Below, one piece after another: positions 52,245 through 63,248 of a stretch of 64,000 bases of DNA. Origin of the DNA: Malurus cyaneus samueli. Lineage: Eukaryota > Chordata > Aves > Passeriformes > Maluridae. Position numbers and translations under genes: made by a program. The notes under the pieces are model-generated. The model did not search any database, was not told the DNA's origin, and was given only the letters and a program-made list of their open reading frames with translations. The stretch is taken from NCBI GenBank assembly GCA_009741485.1, contig CM019238.1:10556701-10620700 (forward strand), in the 5' to 3' direction. Each line of letters opens with the position of its first letter. The first letter of the stretch is position 1.

Positions 52245-52302
52245 ATGCAAATAGACCTGGCTTTCTGAGGAATTTTCTTTTCTGGCCAGAAATTATGCAA
52301 AT
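52245..52302 (+). promoter_or_regulatory. Paired POU octamer motifs
   Basis: ATGCAAAT occurs at 52245-52252 and again at 52295-52302, starts exactly 50 bp apart and in the same orientation. The second is embedded in AATTATGCAAAT, a 12-mer also found at 41791-41802. Other octamers in either orientation lie at 6159, 10670, 23599, 41795, 46708 and 47433. Confidence 0.45.
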
Positions 52303-52686
52303 TCAGCTTTTCTTCCATTATTTCACCACTTGGACTCTGGACCAGAATAGTCTTCAAAGCAGAGGCACAGAATGATATGAGAGGCCTCAGGGCTCTTGTA
52401 TTATTGAGCAACGTACTAGGGGTCAATTACAGGTCACTAAAGGAATCCAGCCTGGGGAGCTTGGTAACTCAAATTTTAGTGGCAACAAAGAGAACAGAAA
52501 ACAAGTATCCAGGATATACAGGAACACGCCATTCATAATTTATGTGTGTGTTAGGTGGAAGTGCAAACCACTGAAGAGAAAGCAACAGAAAGAGCATGAT
52601 AAAAAAAAAAAGCAAAAATATACATAATGAATGAGAGTGAATTTGGCAAAAAAAAAACCGCAATCCAAGTTTCCAAACGCAACAAA

Positions 52687-52712
52687 CACATACACACACA
52701 GACAGACAGACA
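52687..52712 (+). repeat. Compound CA/GACA microsatellite
   Basis: A short CA-rich run passes directly into three GACA units. Confidence 0.85.
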
Positions 52713-54136
52713 TGTTTTTTAAACTGTTTTTCCACTTGCTTTTTTGCTCGTTACACTGCCACGGTGAAAGATGCTGAATTGTTGTGAATGCTCTGATGCC
52801 TCTTCAGAGTTCTGTCAGAGATGCAAGCCTTTAAAAGCTGAGTGCTGTATGAAATTTACTGTAGAGATGTCTTTTACAGCAGTCAGGCTTGCATTTTCGA
52901 TTGCCTAGTGCTATGTCCTCATACTTTTGATTTGTTTTCAAATGTGGAGCTCCTTAGGTGTTGTGTGAAATCATAACCATAAGGAAATGTGTGTGCACAA
53001 AACAACTTTGGTTTATAATAGAGAACCTTGGGCTTTGCCATTACTGACAAATGTGAAGGTCTCCACAGCAGTTTCCATCCAGAGCAAGCAGCACTCTGGT
53101 TCGTTACTTCCTGCCCAATTTCCTCCCTTCAGTCTCTGGAGAAAATGTTTCTTTTTCAGTGAACCGTGATTTTATTTATGCCTTTACCTCACAGTGCTGT
53201 ACACAATCTTTTCAGAGAACAGACTCACTGAGGTACCACGTGCAGTGCTGAATTCACGCTGCTGTAAGGGCACCCCACGTTTTCTGTTTACCCCCTTGTG
53301 CAGCATTGCACAAACAGGATCAAATGAATCTGACAGATTTTACTTGATGTTACATTACCCTGTTCAAAGGAGCAGCAACTTTTTCTTGAGCAAGTGATAA
53401 GCCTTTTGAGAGAATAGGGTATTGTGTATTTTTAGACTTAATGTCAGCAGCAGAAAACACTTGCATTTACTTTGCATTCTTTTTAATGTTCACATGAGAA
53501 CAATGACACAAAAAGGCTGTACCTCTGGCCTGAAAGCCTGCTAGAACTTTCATTCCCTTTTTAGGGATTTTGCATGTCTTTTCTGTGCTCTCAAAGAGGC
53601 AGAGAGCTCTTGTTCTTGACAAGAGCTTTTAAAAGTCAGGATCTAGCCCCAGAAAACAGGAAAATTCCAGAGAGTAGCACAGCTCCTTCTGTTGATTTTC
53701 CAGACTGAATTAAAATGTATCACAATACCCAACCTTTAAATTGCCCTGTAATTTGTTCACTGATGGCTTAGTAGCATATCCTGCTTCTGCAAAGTGGATA
53801 TTTGTTGCTGCTTTTAAAAGAAGCATTGTTTTTAGCATTTAGTTCTGATGGAGCCAATGTAAAGAAGCCACACGTTACCATTGCACTCATGGCCCTTCTT
53901 CCTGCACTTGATTCAGCGCCTCACCAGACATGGCAGGAGAAAAAGGCTTTTGGTGGTCATTAAAAATGCCTCTGTGAAGCCTCTTTCAGGCAACACAAAT
54001 CTCCTCCTAAATCCTTCTCCAGGAGTGAAGGAGGCCAAGGAACACTGTCTGTCCTGTGCTGAGAAATCATGGTGCTTTTGGGAATCTGCCATCTGTGTTA
54101 ATTCAGTTAAAGCAAAGGCTGTATCCTTCCTTTCAG

Positions 54137-54282
54137 ACTCCTCAGAGAACATCTTGGAGAAAAAGAAGTTGAGTTGACATTGATCTTTGATGCTGTAGAG
54201 GAGGCAGACCTGGCTAACTACACGTGTCACGTGGAGAACAGGAATGGACGGAAGCATGCCAGTGTTCTTCTGCGCAAGAAAG
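54137..54282 (+). CDS. IL1RAPL2: IL1RAPL2 exon B: second half of third Ig-like domain
   Basis: This coding exon has 146 nt, with acceptor CCTTTCAG before it and donor GTAATT after it. Its first base completes the Arg codon split with exon A. It then carries 48 codons running from [13 protein letters not shown] to HASVLLRKK, and a final G starts an Asp codon completed by exon C (phase 1). The motif DLANYTC is the F-strand of an Ig domain: the TGT at 54225-54227 is the cysteine expected to pair with the one in exon A, and NYT is an N-glycosylation sequon. [11 protein letters not shown] resembles IL1RAPL2 as I recall it, rather than the EQEVSISLIVD of IL1RAPL1. The intron before it is 6411 nt long and the one after it 5252 nt. 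If the donor were ignored, the frame stays open for about 38 codons, to a stop at 54396-54398. Confidence 0.96.
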
Positions 54283-54522
54283 GTAATTCTCCCTTTTCAG
54301 TTATCTGTGCTCTCACTGCCTCGGCAAAAACACATCAGGCAGAGATCCTGCTGACCTCTCTGAGCCAGGCTGGACTCCTGTGTGCCTGCTGGAGCTGAAG
54401 AGTGCTTGTGTACAGCTGCAGTTTACCATTAGTGGGGGAAAAAATCATGAATTGATCTTCAGTGTCTAGTGAATCAGCCTTGCAGGGGGTGCACTTGTCT
54501 GGAATGCAGTCACCCATAAGGC

Positions 54523-54571
54523 ATCAGTGGGAGTATTTTGGACTTCCCATAATCAGTGGAAGTATTTTGAA
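54523..54571 (+). repeat. Imperfect local duplication
   Basis: ATCAGTGGGAGTATTTTGGA (54523-54542) recurs at 54552-54571 with two base changes, 29 bp apart. Confidence 0.9.
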
Positions 54572-55383
54572 CTAAACAACTTATGAATTTGACCCAGTGC
54601 TGACTGACTAGGCCAGGTGTAATGATGTTAAAATGTACATTTCTTAGGACAGGTGCCCTGGCAGTGAGGTCAGATGTTCTCATATTTCTCCACTTCCTGG
54701 ATTTGTCTTTTAAAATGCAAACTTTGAACTGTCTCCATGCATTTTGATTTCTAACTGCACTGGGAATGAAAATATGCAATGGGAGCTACAAATCCATGGA
54801 GAATTAGCCCATCATGGTTGTCTTGCTTGATCCTGTTCCTGAATGGGAAATGCCACTACTGACAAATTATCTGTAGCAGAAAGGAAACCATTTGGATTTG
54901 AATGTGGCAAATTAAAAAGTGCTACTGTGCTCTGCTGTTTGAAAAAGTCATTATTGAAGGAGTGTAACAGTATCTCATTGCAGTTCTGATGTTGTTTGTT
55001 CAATCAGCTCTCCTATTCATAAGTAGGCTGACATTCAAATTGGATGGTGATCTCTCTGAGTTACAGTGTATTAGGCAATACAAAAGCTGTAAGACAGTAA
55101 TTGTTGGGAAAGCAAAGGATGATTCCACCCTTGGAAAAAAGCTGTTATGTGAAACCACAGAACCCCAGCACAGGAGACTGACTGAAGAGTTAATGCATTG
55201 TCCGGGTCTCTGCTATCATTCTTGGAAGTAAATTATTTTGCCAAAAATGGAGAAGAATTGTTTTCATGAAGCAAACCTGAAAGTGCAGTTTCAGTTCTTT
55301 GTGTGCTTTCACTGGGGTAAAGCTGGTAAAGGAATGTTGATGTAGCAGATCATTTTATTATCTGCTACAAACTTACACACACG

Positions 55384-55703
55384 AGGCTCTGCAGAGAGAT
55401 CAGGACAGACTGGATCCATGGGCTGAGGCCAGTTTTATCAGATTCCACAAGGCCAAGAGCTTTGTCCTGCTCTTGGGTCACAACAAAGCCCTGCAGCACC
55501 ACAGGATGGGAACAGAGGGACCGGAAAGCTGCCAGGTGGTGAAGGATCTGGGAATGCTGGAGTCACCCCCCTGAAGGGATTTGAAAGCCATGTGGCACCT
55601 GGGGACAGGGTTTAGTGTTGGGCTTGGCCGTGCTGGGTTAATGGTTGGACTCAATCATCTTGGAGGTGTTTTCCTACCAAAACAATTCTATAATTCTATG
55701 ATC
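55384..55703 (+). mobile_element. CR1 LINE, 3' fragment with internal deletion
   Basis: The left part (55384 to about 55560) translates to the C-terminal end of the CR1 ORF2 reverse-transcriptase protein: LQRDLDRLDPW, then FHKAKSFVLLLGHNKALQ, then KDLGML, against the recalled CR1 pattern of LQ-DLDRLE-W, KAK--VLHLG and KDLGVL. The right part (about 55561-55703) is the CR1 3' end: GGTTGGACTCAATCATCTT, then GGAGGTGTTTTCC, and a terminal ATTCTATAATTCTATGATC, which is the 8-bp tail repeat typical of CR1. The stretch between the two landmarks is shorter than in an intact CR1 end, so an internal deletion is inferred. It is a dead 5'-truncated copy in the same orientation as the host gene. Confidence 0.92.
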
Positions 55704-56688
55704 TAAACTGACAGGTTGTCACAACTTTAATTAAGGAATCTGGTCATCATGATGAAGGATTAGTCCCTTTAGCACAAAAAGCGTTCTACCTTTCCTTCCA
55801 CTGAACCTCATAAATATACAACTGATAGTAAGTATATCTTTGCTGGCACTGGTAAATGTTCTGCTGTGTGCATATATTAGAATAACAAGCTAGGTTTATT
55901 TATAACAAAAAAATGCAGATTTTTCAGAGCTCTGCTGAAATTATGGAAGAAGCACTGCTGAATACAGAATTTGGAGGTGGAAAGGATCACTTTGCAGCTA
56001 CTATTTCATTTCTCTCTGCACTGTGGCTGTAGAAAACTTATATTCCCCTCAGGCATTCTCAGTAGTTGATTTTCAAGCTATTAAAGTGTCATTTAAAATA
56101 ACCACTGTATTTTACTGTGTCCTTTGACTGCCTGTCCCATTGTCCTGTTTGTTATTTATTAAGTTCTCACAAATACTTGACCAAACTTTTCCTTTCTGCA
56201 ACTTGATTTAATTGCTTCTTATCCAAGCTTTCTCCAGCTTGGATTTTACTGTAGATATGCATGAGCCAGGAAATACTAGTGTATTTACTGAGCTGGGACA
56301 AGATTTAGAGCAGGACTTGCAGAAAGCTGTTGACCAGCATCCTTTGTGTGTGTCAGAGAAGGGATTTCTATTGCAATGCACTGCAGAACAAATCTCTCAG
56401 CCAAAGTCTCACCCGTTAAGAGCTGCATTATCCATGTTTGACAGGAGGCACGTGTGGCTCTGTTTTGTCTCCAAACTGTTGTGGGGCTGTGGGTTACACC
56501 TGCCCTCTGCTCAAAGGTGTGATTGCACATATCAGATCTGCACACAGTGGCATTAGGCATGAATCCTACCAGTCCAAGAAGGATTGGATAAAAAACAGCA
56601 ATAAACCCCAAATCCAAGATGCAGATGTAGTAGAAGAGTTTCTAGAGTTCTTGTTTTGACATCAGATGGTTATTTTTAGCACATACTT

Positions 56689-56703
56689 AAAAAAAAAAAA
56701 AAA
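56689..56703 (+). repeat. A15 homopolymer followed by A9
   Basis: Fifteen A residues are followed by GG and nine further A residues, with no recognisable retroposed body upstream. Confidence 0.93.
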
Positions 56704-58479
56704 GGAAAAAAAAATCTGTTCAAGTATTTCATGCAAAATACATGGAAGTCTTTAGCTGTGTTAGTGGTACAGTCCTCACAAACCTTCAGGAGGATACAGG
56801 AGTGGTCTCTGTGCAGCTCCAGTGTAGCAACAGCCCCAGAGCACATGCCATCATTTAGGATTGTTTTTATTGTCTGGGGTTTTCTCCTGGAAAAGAACCA
56901 AGTCCAGTTTCAAACCCAAAGCCACCAATGCACAGGCAGAGTCAGACATGCTCCCAGGACCTGAACACAGCTGTCTGCTGTCACATTCTTCTTTATTGAC
57001 TTAATTCAAGACCACATTGTTATTTGCTTTCAAGCAGTTCAGAAATAAGTTCTGGGCAATCCCAGGTTTGGTTTGCTTTTATTTTTTTTTCTCTGTGCTG
57101 TCTGTTTCTCTCTCTGTCTTTGAGCATATTTGGTGCTCAAATTACATGGAAATGCAATGTACACCCACTTGTCCCTTAGTTGTGGGAATAGTTCAGAATT
57201 CCCTTAAAAGAATTTGGAAATAGTCCAGTATTTTAGTGATTGAAGTGTACATGGTCTATAATATAACTGTCCTGAAAGATAAATAACTTGTCAGGAACTG
57301 CAGAATAAAATCAAACCATGCTTTTAGTGGCAAGAAGTAGCAACTTGAGATAAAAGTAAATATTATGATGACTTTTCCTCACGATTTATTTCAAGGAGGC
57401 TGCCTTTAATCAAGACATGCAAGGAACTAATTTCAGGGGTTTTTTTTGATACTGATATACTACTAAATTATGAGGAACTTCTAAAATATATTTGTCTCTA
57501 ATTTATTGGGAGTTTAGGAGACTTTTGCTATTATAAATACCATGATCCTCTGTAATGTTGTGCAAGTTCCTTCTACATTATTTTATATTAGAAACTACCA
57601 GTGTTATTATTTGCTATTTTTCAGTTGGTGTTATAGCACAGAGCCCAGATTCAAATTCTCTCCTAATGTTGGATATGCTGCTTCCTAATTTATCTCAATG
57701 AGGACCACTTGAGGAGGAAGGAATTAATCAGAGGCCAAGCCTAAGTAGAATAGGCAAGAAAATTGAGCATCCTGGATTTTTCTCATTGCCTCCACTTTGG
57801 AATGGAAATAAGGAGCTCAAAAGCCTTGGCTTTCTGCCTCCTTATGTCTGTACTCTAGGAGAGTTCCTGGGGCAGAAGGACAAACACAGGACATGAAAAA
57901 GCTGTTCAACTTTGCCTTTTGAGCTGGATTTTTTTGGTTTGCTCAATACCCTGCCATTCCACCCCTCTGCCTTCCCAAAGTGGACACAACTCTGTGCTCC
58001 TGTGTGGGCTGCAAGGCTCAGCATTTTCTGTCCTTCCAAGCTGGCAGCTTTGCCATCATCTCACTTTCCTAGCAAAAAAGATTCAGTACAATTTAAAAAA
58101 AAATCCCTCAAAAGTGTTTTTAACCAACTCTGTTCTCCATTTGCCCAGATTTATCCCCCAGAGCACATGCAGGCTTTATCATGCAGTGTAGTAAAAGTCC
58201 CATGAATTCCCTCTGTTCTCAGAGAGATTAAATAGCTATTATAATAGACTTTTTCCATCTATTAGTCCATGACTTCTTGCCAGACAGACATCAGAGATAC
58301 TGTAAACTGGGAATAGCTTGACATCTGATGTTAATTATTGAAATACAAGGCATGGCGAGGCAAGAATAACCCCCAAAGATCCACAACTAATTTGCTTTTT
58401 ATCTTGAAAGTGACACAAATGACATACGAGTAATTTTTTCTGACCTAAGTTTCGGAAGCGTAAAGATCACAAAAACTTT

Positions 58480-58573
58480 CTCTCGCCTGTATTAGTTTGG
58501 CAACTTCTCACAGTGTTTATCACAGCAGCAAATATCTTCATGACGTCTTATCTGAACTAATACAGGCTGGGAG
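58480..58573 (+). repeat. 13-bp perfect inverted repeat with 57-nt spacer
   Basis: GCCTGTATTAGTT (58485-58497) and AACTAATACAGGC (58555-58567) are exact reverse complements. Past a one-base bulge, five more pairs are possible (58480-58484 with 58569-58573, one of them G-U). The spacer contains a TGACGTC CRE-like core (about 58541-58547). No transposon termini or target duplications are recognised. Confidence 0.85.
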
Positions 58574-59534
58574 AGTCAAATTGTCATCCTCTGTCTTTTA
58601 TGGCTAAGTAATATGCCAGGTGGTGTTAGGAGCAATATTACTTCCAGAGGACATTTCAGGATAAAGAGCATTGCTGTTCAGGCTAGTCTCTTGCATCAGA
58701 TGGAGCTCTGAACTGGAATCCAAGGAGTTTTATCCCATTTTGTCATTGGTTTGCTGGATGACCTTGAGCACGCTGCTTCTCTTTTCTAAACCCCTGTTTC
58801 CTCAGCTGTAAAAGGTGGATCACTGTGTTGGGATGGATTTGTTAAGTTGAATTCTTGTGGTGTTTCCTAACAAGAGCATCTGAGTAGGGAATTTTAAGTA
58901 GCACTGGTTCCTATTAAAGTATAATGTGAGCTGTACAAATACATGAAAACTCCGTAGCAGCCGTCACAACTCAAACAAAGTGCTCTTTGCAGCCTGATGT
59001 GGGCTCCTGGCTTTTTGTGTTATCTTGGGCTTCCTGCATCCTCAATCCATTTTCCAGTGATCCAGCTAAAGCCCTGCCTTGGCAGCTCACATCAGCTTGT
59101 CCACAGACTTCACAAATGAAGAACCAAAGCTGTCTAATTTGGAGGCGAGGGACTGGATCCTGCCCAATGGGATACAATTTATCTGTTCTCACTTGCTGCA
59201 TACAGCATTTCATGCACTCTGAAAATGCAGAAATTTCAAACTTCACCAGCTCATTAAAAGTTGATTAATCCTCTGTGTAAAATCACTACATAGTTCCTGT
59301 GTAGGAGAATTACATATGTAAACTCAAATGCATTCTGGATTTCAGAAACATTGCAGATGGGCAGTAGATCGAGTAAAGTTAAGCAATAGGTAATGGATAA
59401 AATTATCAGTCATTCTTAACGTTACAGTGGTTATAATTCACAGCTGCACTATTTTATGTGGAATTGTATGGTGGATTAAAACAAATAAATCTTGGAAAGA
59501 TAATAACCTTTTTGCATTTCCTTGCTAATTTTAG

Positions 59535-59678
59535 ATTTGATCTACAAAATAGAACTTGCTGGAGGACTGGGAGCCATCCTTCTTCTGCTGATTTTGCTCG
59601 TGACCATCTATAAGTGCTACAACATCGAGTTAATGCTGTTCTACAGACAGAACTTTGGAGGAGATGAAGCAGCTGATG
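59535..59678 (+). CDS. IL1RAPL2: IL1RAPL2 exon C: transmembrane helix and start of cytoplasmic tail
   Basis: This coding exon has 144 nt, with acceptor CTAATTTTAG and donor GTAAGC. It begins by completing an Asp codon, has 47 whole codons and ends with G of another split Asp codon, so both flanking introns are phase 1. The protein reads [13 protein letters not shown], then an uninterrupted hydrophobic run rich in Leu/Ile/Val (about 59558-59608), then [13 protein letters not shown] and an acidic linker. This is the single membrane span that joins the Ig ectodomain to the intracellular TIR domain. IYKIELAGG and [11 protein letters not shown] match recalled IL1RAPL2, whereas IL1RAPL1 has YTVELAGG and YKIEIMLFYRN. 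Because 144 is divisible by three and the phases match, loss of this exon would keep the frame and remove only the membrane anchor region. Confidence 0.97.
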
Positions 59679-60719
59679 GTAAGCAGTTGCACAGGAAACT
59701 CAATATATGCAATGGAAATATTTCAGAGACACAAAGCGGTGAGATTGAAACGAATCCCAAAAGATACCTGCTGCTAGTTTGAGTTCAAACTACTGAGCAA
59801 CCAACAGTGTAAAGCCCTAAGACTTTCTCCCAAAGCTCCCAGAGATCAACAAGTCTTCTCACAGAAATGTCATTGGGCTGTGCCATGAGCAAAGGGGAGC
59901 AGAAGAATTGGTCATGAGTCTGTTACAGGGGCTCAAATGTCATTTGTGAACTCACTCCTTGGGGGAACCCTTCACGTTCATGTGTGCAGTGTTACACGTG
60001 CCCAGGGTCCCTTCTCCTGAGATCCAAACTGGATCAGCCAGTATGCCCATACTGGGCAGCCTTTCACCATTTCTTCATTCAACATTTTCATTGAATTACC
60101 ACCAGGCTTCCCGTGACCTTCTCTGACTGGTGAGAGGTGATTGTTGGGAGGCTAACTAGTTACCTCAGTTAATTGGGAGATTGTTAACAACTTGGTGGGG
60201 GAGTCTGTTTAGGAATAAACTAGGCTGTTTCCCATTTTTCTTTCCTCTCACTAGCATATATTCTGTTTGGTGCCTAAAGCAAAACTTGTATTTTAAAACT
60301 GGAGCTTTAATTCTCCTGAATATAGAACATTCCTTCTCCTATGAAGCTGGAGTAAGCCCTGTAAACTAAAGCCAAGAGCTTTAAATCCTATTATTAGGTT
60401 CTTAACACTTATTTCATAATTAATATGTTGTTAATATGTATCTAAGTACATATCTGCTAAAGAGATAAAGTGCAGTATTCAAGTTCAGGTGCTTGCCATA
60501 GCCCACTGCAACATTTAGCAGACACGAAGGCTCTGGAATGGCACATCTAGACACTATAATGTATTTGAAAAGAGAGCAGGGAACACATTTCCATAGTGCC
60601 AAAACAATGTGCAGTTGCATAGACATGTTTTTTCTGCAATTGCCATTACTGTTATCGCAGAAAGAAATGTTTCTGTTTCACACTGGGTAGTTACGGTGTG
60701 AAAATGTTCAACCACAATG

Positions 60720-60833
60720 AGATCCGTGGGAGTTTTGGAGAATGGATGGAATGACATCTAGGGGAATTTAGAAAAAGGAAGGATGATCCTTGTGGATCCC
60801 TTCCACCTCAGAATATTTTGTGATTCTGTGATA
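60720..60833 (+). mobile_element. CR1 LINE 3' end (short fragment)
   Basis: GATGATCCTTGTGGATCCCT followed by TCCACCTCAGAATATTTTGTGATTCTGTGA is the characteristic CR1 3' untranslated end, including the ATTCTGTG tail repeat. The 5' boundary is vague because the sequence before about 60775 is too decayed to align by eye. It is a noncoding remnant inside intron C-D. Confidence 0.85.
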
Positions 60834-62692
60834 AATAACAGGAATAGAGGTCAGGAAATTTTGCTCTTTCTTGATCCTCATGTATGCCTGGGAAAAAATT
60901 AAATTATGCTTTTTTCATACTATACAATACTGCACAATGTTTATACTGGTACCTAGGACAAAGGGAAGCGTGAGATGTGGTTTAGAAAGTACTTAAGCTG
61001 AAATACTCCAGGATTATACCAACATAATATTTCTGGTAACACCAACCAAAGGTGGTAGCTTCCTCCAGCCTGCTCTGATTTGTTTCTCTTGTGTTTTTGG
61101 TGTGAAGCTGCTGCATTTTTATTCAGGTAACTTCCTCAGTTCAATCACTTTTTAATTTATGAAACAATATTATTTTCTGGTTGTTTAGAGGAAGCCACAT
61201 AAGTACATAGGGGATTTTGTGTGCCTATTAATTTTGAAAACAACCTTTTATTTTTCCAGTGCACAATTGTAGACCTTTCACAGCTTTGTGTCTCATTCTG
61301 ATCCTGCAGGATGAAAGATGGAGGCAGAACGTTACAGAAGTCAAAGCTTATATGGGGATGTTTGTTTCTTCTCATGTAGACTGTAGTGGGAGCAGAGCTC
61401 CCATGAGCTGTATAGATGCAATCACTGGGTCATTTTCCACTTGTATGTGTATTTCTTTAAAAAAGAAGATTTGGAACTCAACAGATTTACTTTATTCCTA
61501 TTTCTAAAAATATCCCACATCAGCAATGTTGGACGCACTCCCTTCCTGTATTGTGCAGCATTGCTTTTAGAGAAAATGACACTGAGGATTAAGGGATGCA
61601 TTTAGGAAATGGCTCCAAACAGAGCCCGCAGAGCAAGCGGTGGGTGAGCATGGGCAGCTCCTTCTCTGTCCTGGTCCGTGAGGCTTGTGAGGAGGGAGCT
61701 GAGCCCATGGAGATGGAACAGCAGTGCCCAGAGCCCCAGGAGCCAGGGGAGCTGCTCCTGTCACATGCTGCTCGCTGGCACTGTGAGCTGAGGTGTTTGG
61801 ACAGGGCAGCTGTGCCCCTGCAGGGGCGGGAGGCTCTGCTGACATCCCACAGCTCTCAGACCTTTGCAGGGTTGCTGCCTCCAGGATCACTGGCATCTCT
61901 TAAAAGGTTTTGGCAGGCTTCCTTATGGACAGGGTGGAAGGTTTTGGACAGGCCTCCAAAGCTAGCTGGCCTGTTGACTTCAGAGGAATGTCAGCAAGCC
62001 AGGTGGACATCTTCCATCCTCCCCTACAGCTATGATGGCACTAGGCAAATTGCCTTTTACAAATATGCAATTATTCACATGCTCTGACTACAGCTCTGAC
62101 CCTCATGGGTCTGGCTTTGTGTCAGGAATTATAAGTAACCATCAGTTCAAGGTCGTCAAGAGATGTATTTTATTGTGATTATGTTTTTTTTTTTCTTTTT
62201 ATCGGAATATATTGATGATTTTGAACTGCTCTAATTATCTTTCATGTGCGCTATTCTTTACAGATAATTGGTACTCAGAAACCCTCCATTCATGCAGTTT
62301 TGTTCTCACAACATTAACTATTTGATTTTTCATTTTCTGTAAATAATGGCAGCTCAGCTGTTCCCTGGAGACTGAATTGCTGAAGGTTGACTTTTTCGAT
62401 ACACTATTTTCCGTTACGACAGAGGAATACAAAGAGAAATGTCACTAAGACAGTCTGATCCCAGCATGGGTCCCCAGCTCAGTAGTGGCACCACTTTTGT
62501 TCCTGGCACAGTGAGGAGCTCTTAGCTCCATATTTCAGCAGAGCTGGGCAGGAGGAGGAAGAGGAGGAGTGTTGCCCTTAATGGGAGTTATTTCTTTCTC
62601 TTATAATGTGAGCCCCAAGTACTTCAAATCTCCTGGGTCAAGTGACCTCTAAAATTATGGTACTGATTTTTAAAACTGTGGGATTTTCTGCG

Positions 62693-62693
<1 letters not shown>

Positions 62694-62719
<26 letters not shown>
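62694..62719 (+). repeat. A26 homopolymer
   Basis: There are twenty-six consecutive A residues, then GC and a further A7. I looked for a processed pseudogene or SINE body upstream and saw none, so it is listed as a simple repeat. The exact length is prone to sequencing error. Confidence 0.95.
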
Positions 62720-62723
<4 letters not shown>

Positions 62724-63248
62724 AAAAAGCTTTGAACTGTTTGTATTTGGCATTGTTTTGTGAATAGTCATCTTCATTTGAATTAAGTCATGTCTTTTCT
62801 TACAACTACTTGTGGAAGGAAATTTTCCTTGTTCAAAGCTTTCCAGACTCAAAAACTTTTCCAAGCTTTAAACTTTAACATAATCCTAGCACTCTCAAGG
62901 AACAGAATTTGAAAGAATTGCATTACTAATATGTAAAGGATTAAAATAGAAATTTCAACATTAGTATTTGTTTGAAAATTTTGTCCCTGATCTTTTCAGC
63001 TGTGGTATGTGTTTGACCACATGAAGCAGAGTTACTGCTCAACAGGCAGAAGGAAACTGAAAGGATCTTTGTCTGGATCCATGAGATTTCTCTCTGAAAG
63101 CCAGATTGAATGTTCCTGTGAAAACTCCCCATTTTGTAGGGAGATGCTTGGTGGTTTCAAGCAATACTACAATTTCCCAGCACTCCCCTGTATTCTTTAT
63201 AGTTTGCTCTTATAAACAGCGGGCTGAACATGATTTGTTTTTTTACAG

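Larger units (their letters stand above)
47726..54136 (+). other. IL1RAPL2: IL1RAPL2 intron A-B (6411 nt, phase 2)
   Basis: This is a complete intron, from GTACTT to TTTCAG. It holds two 9-base RE1 left half-sites (48049, 50167), a perfect 10-bp hairpin (50830-50855), an AT-rich stretch (about 51540-52020) with a 12-bp palindrome at 51562-51573 and T12 at 51841, paired octamers (52245, 52295) and a small CA/GACA microsatellite (52687-52712). I see no coding sequence in it. Confidence 0.93.
54283..59534 (+). other. IL1RAPL2: IL1RAPL2 intron B-C (5252 nt, phase 1)
   Basis: This is a complete intron, from GTAATT to ATTTTAG. It contains a local 29-bp-spaced duplication (54523-54571), a CR1 fragment (55384-55703), an A15 tract (56689-56703) and a 13-bp inverted repeat pair (58485-58567). 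The first part remains open in the exon B frame until a stop at 54396-54398. I recognise no other coding sequence. Confidence 0.93.
59679..63248 (+). other. IL1RAPL2: IL1RAPL2 intron C-D (3570 nt, phase 1)
   Basis: This is a complete intron, from GTAAGC to TTTTACAG. It stays open in the exon C frame to a TGA at 59780-59782 and has an AATAAA at 60214-60219. It also contains a CR1 3' end (60720-60833), a GC-richer block with a 163-codon open frame (61596-62087) and an A26 tract (62694-62719). Confidence 0.93.

Noticed and set aside
62694..62719. Possible poly(A) tail of a processed pseudogene
   Set aside because: No gene-like or SINE-like sequence upstream and no clear flanking duplication.
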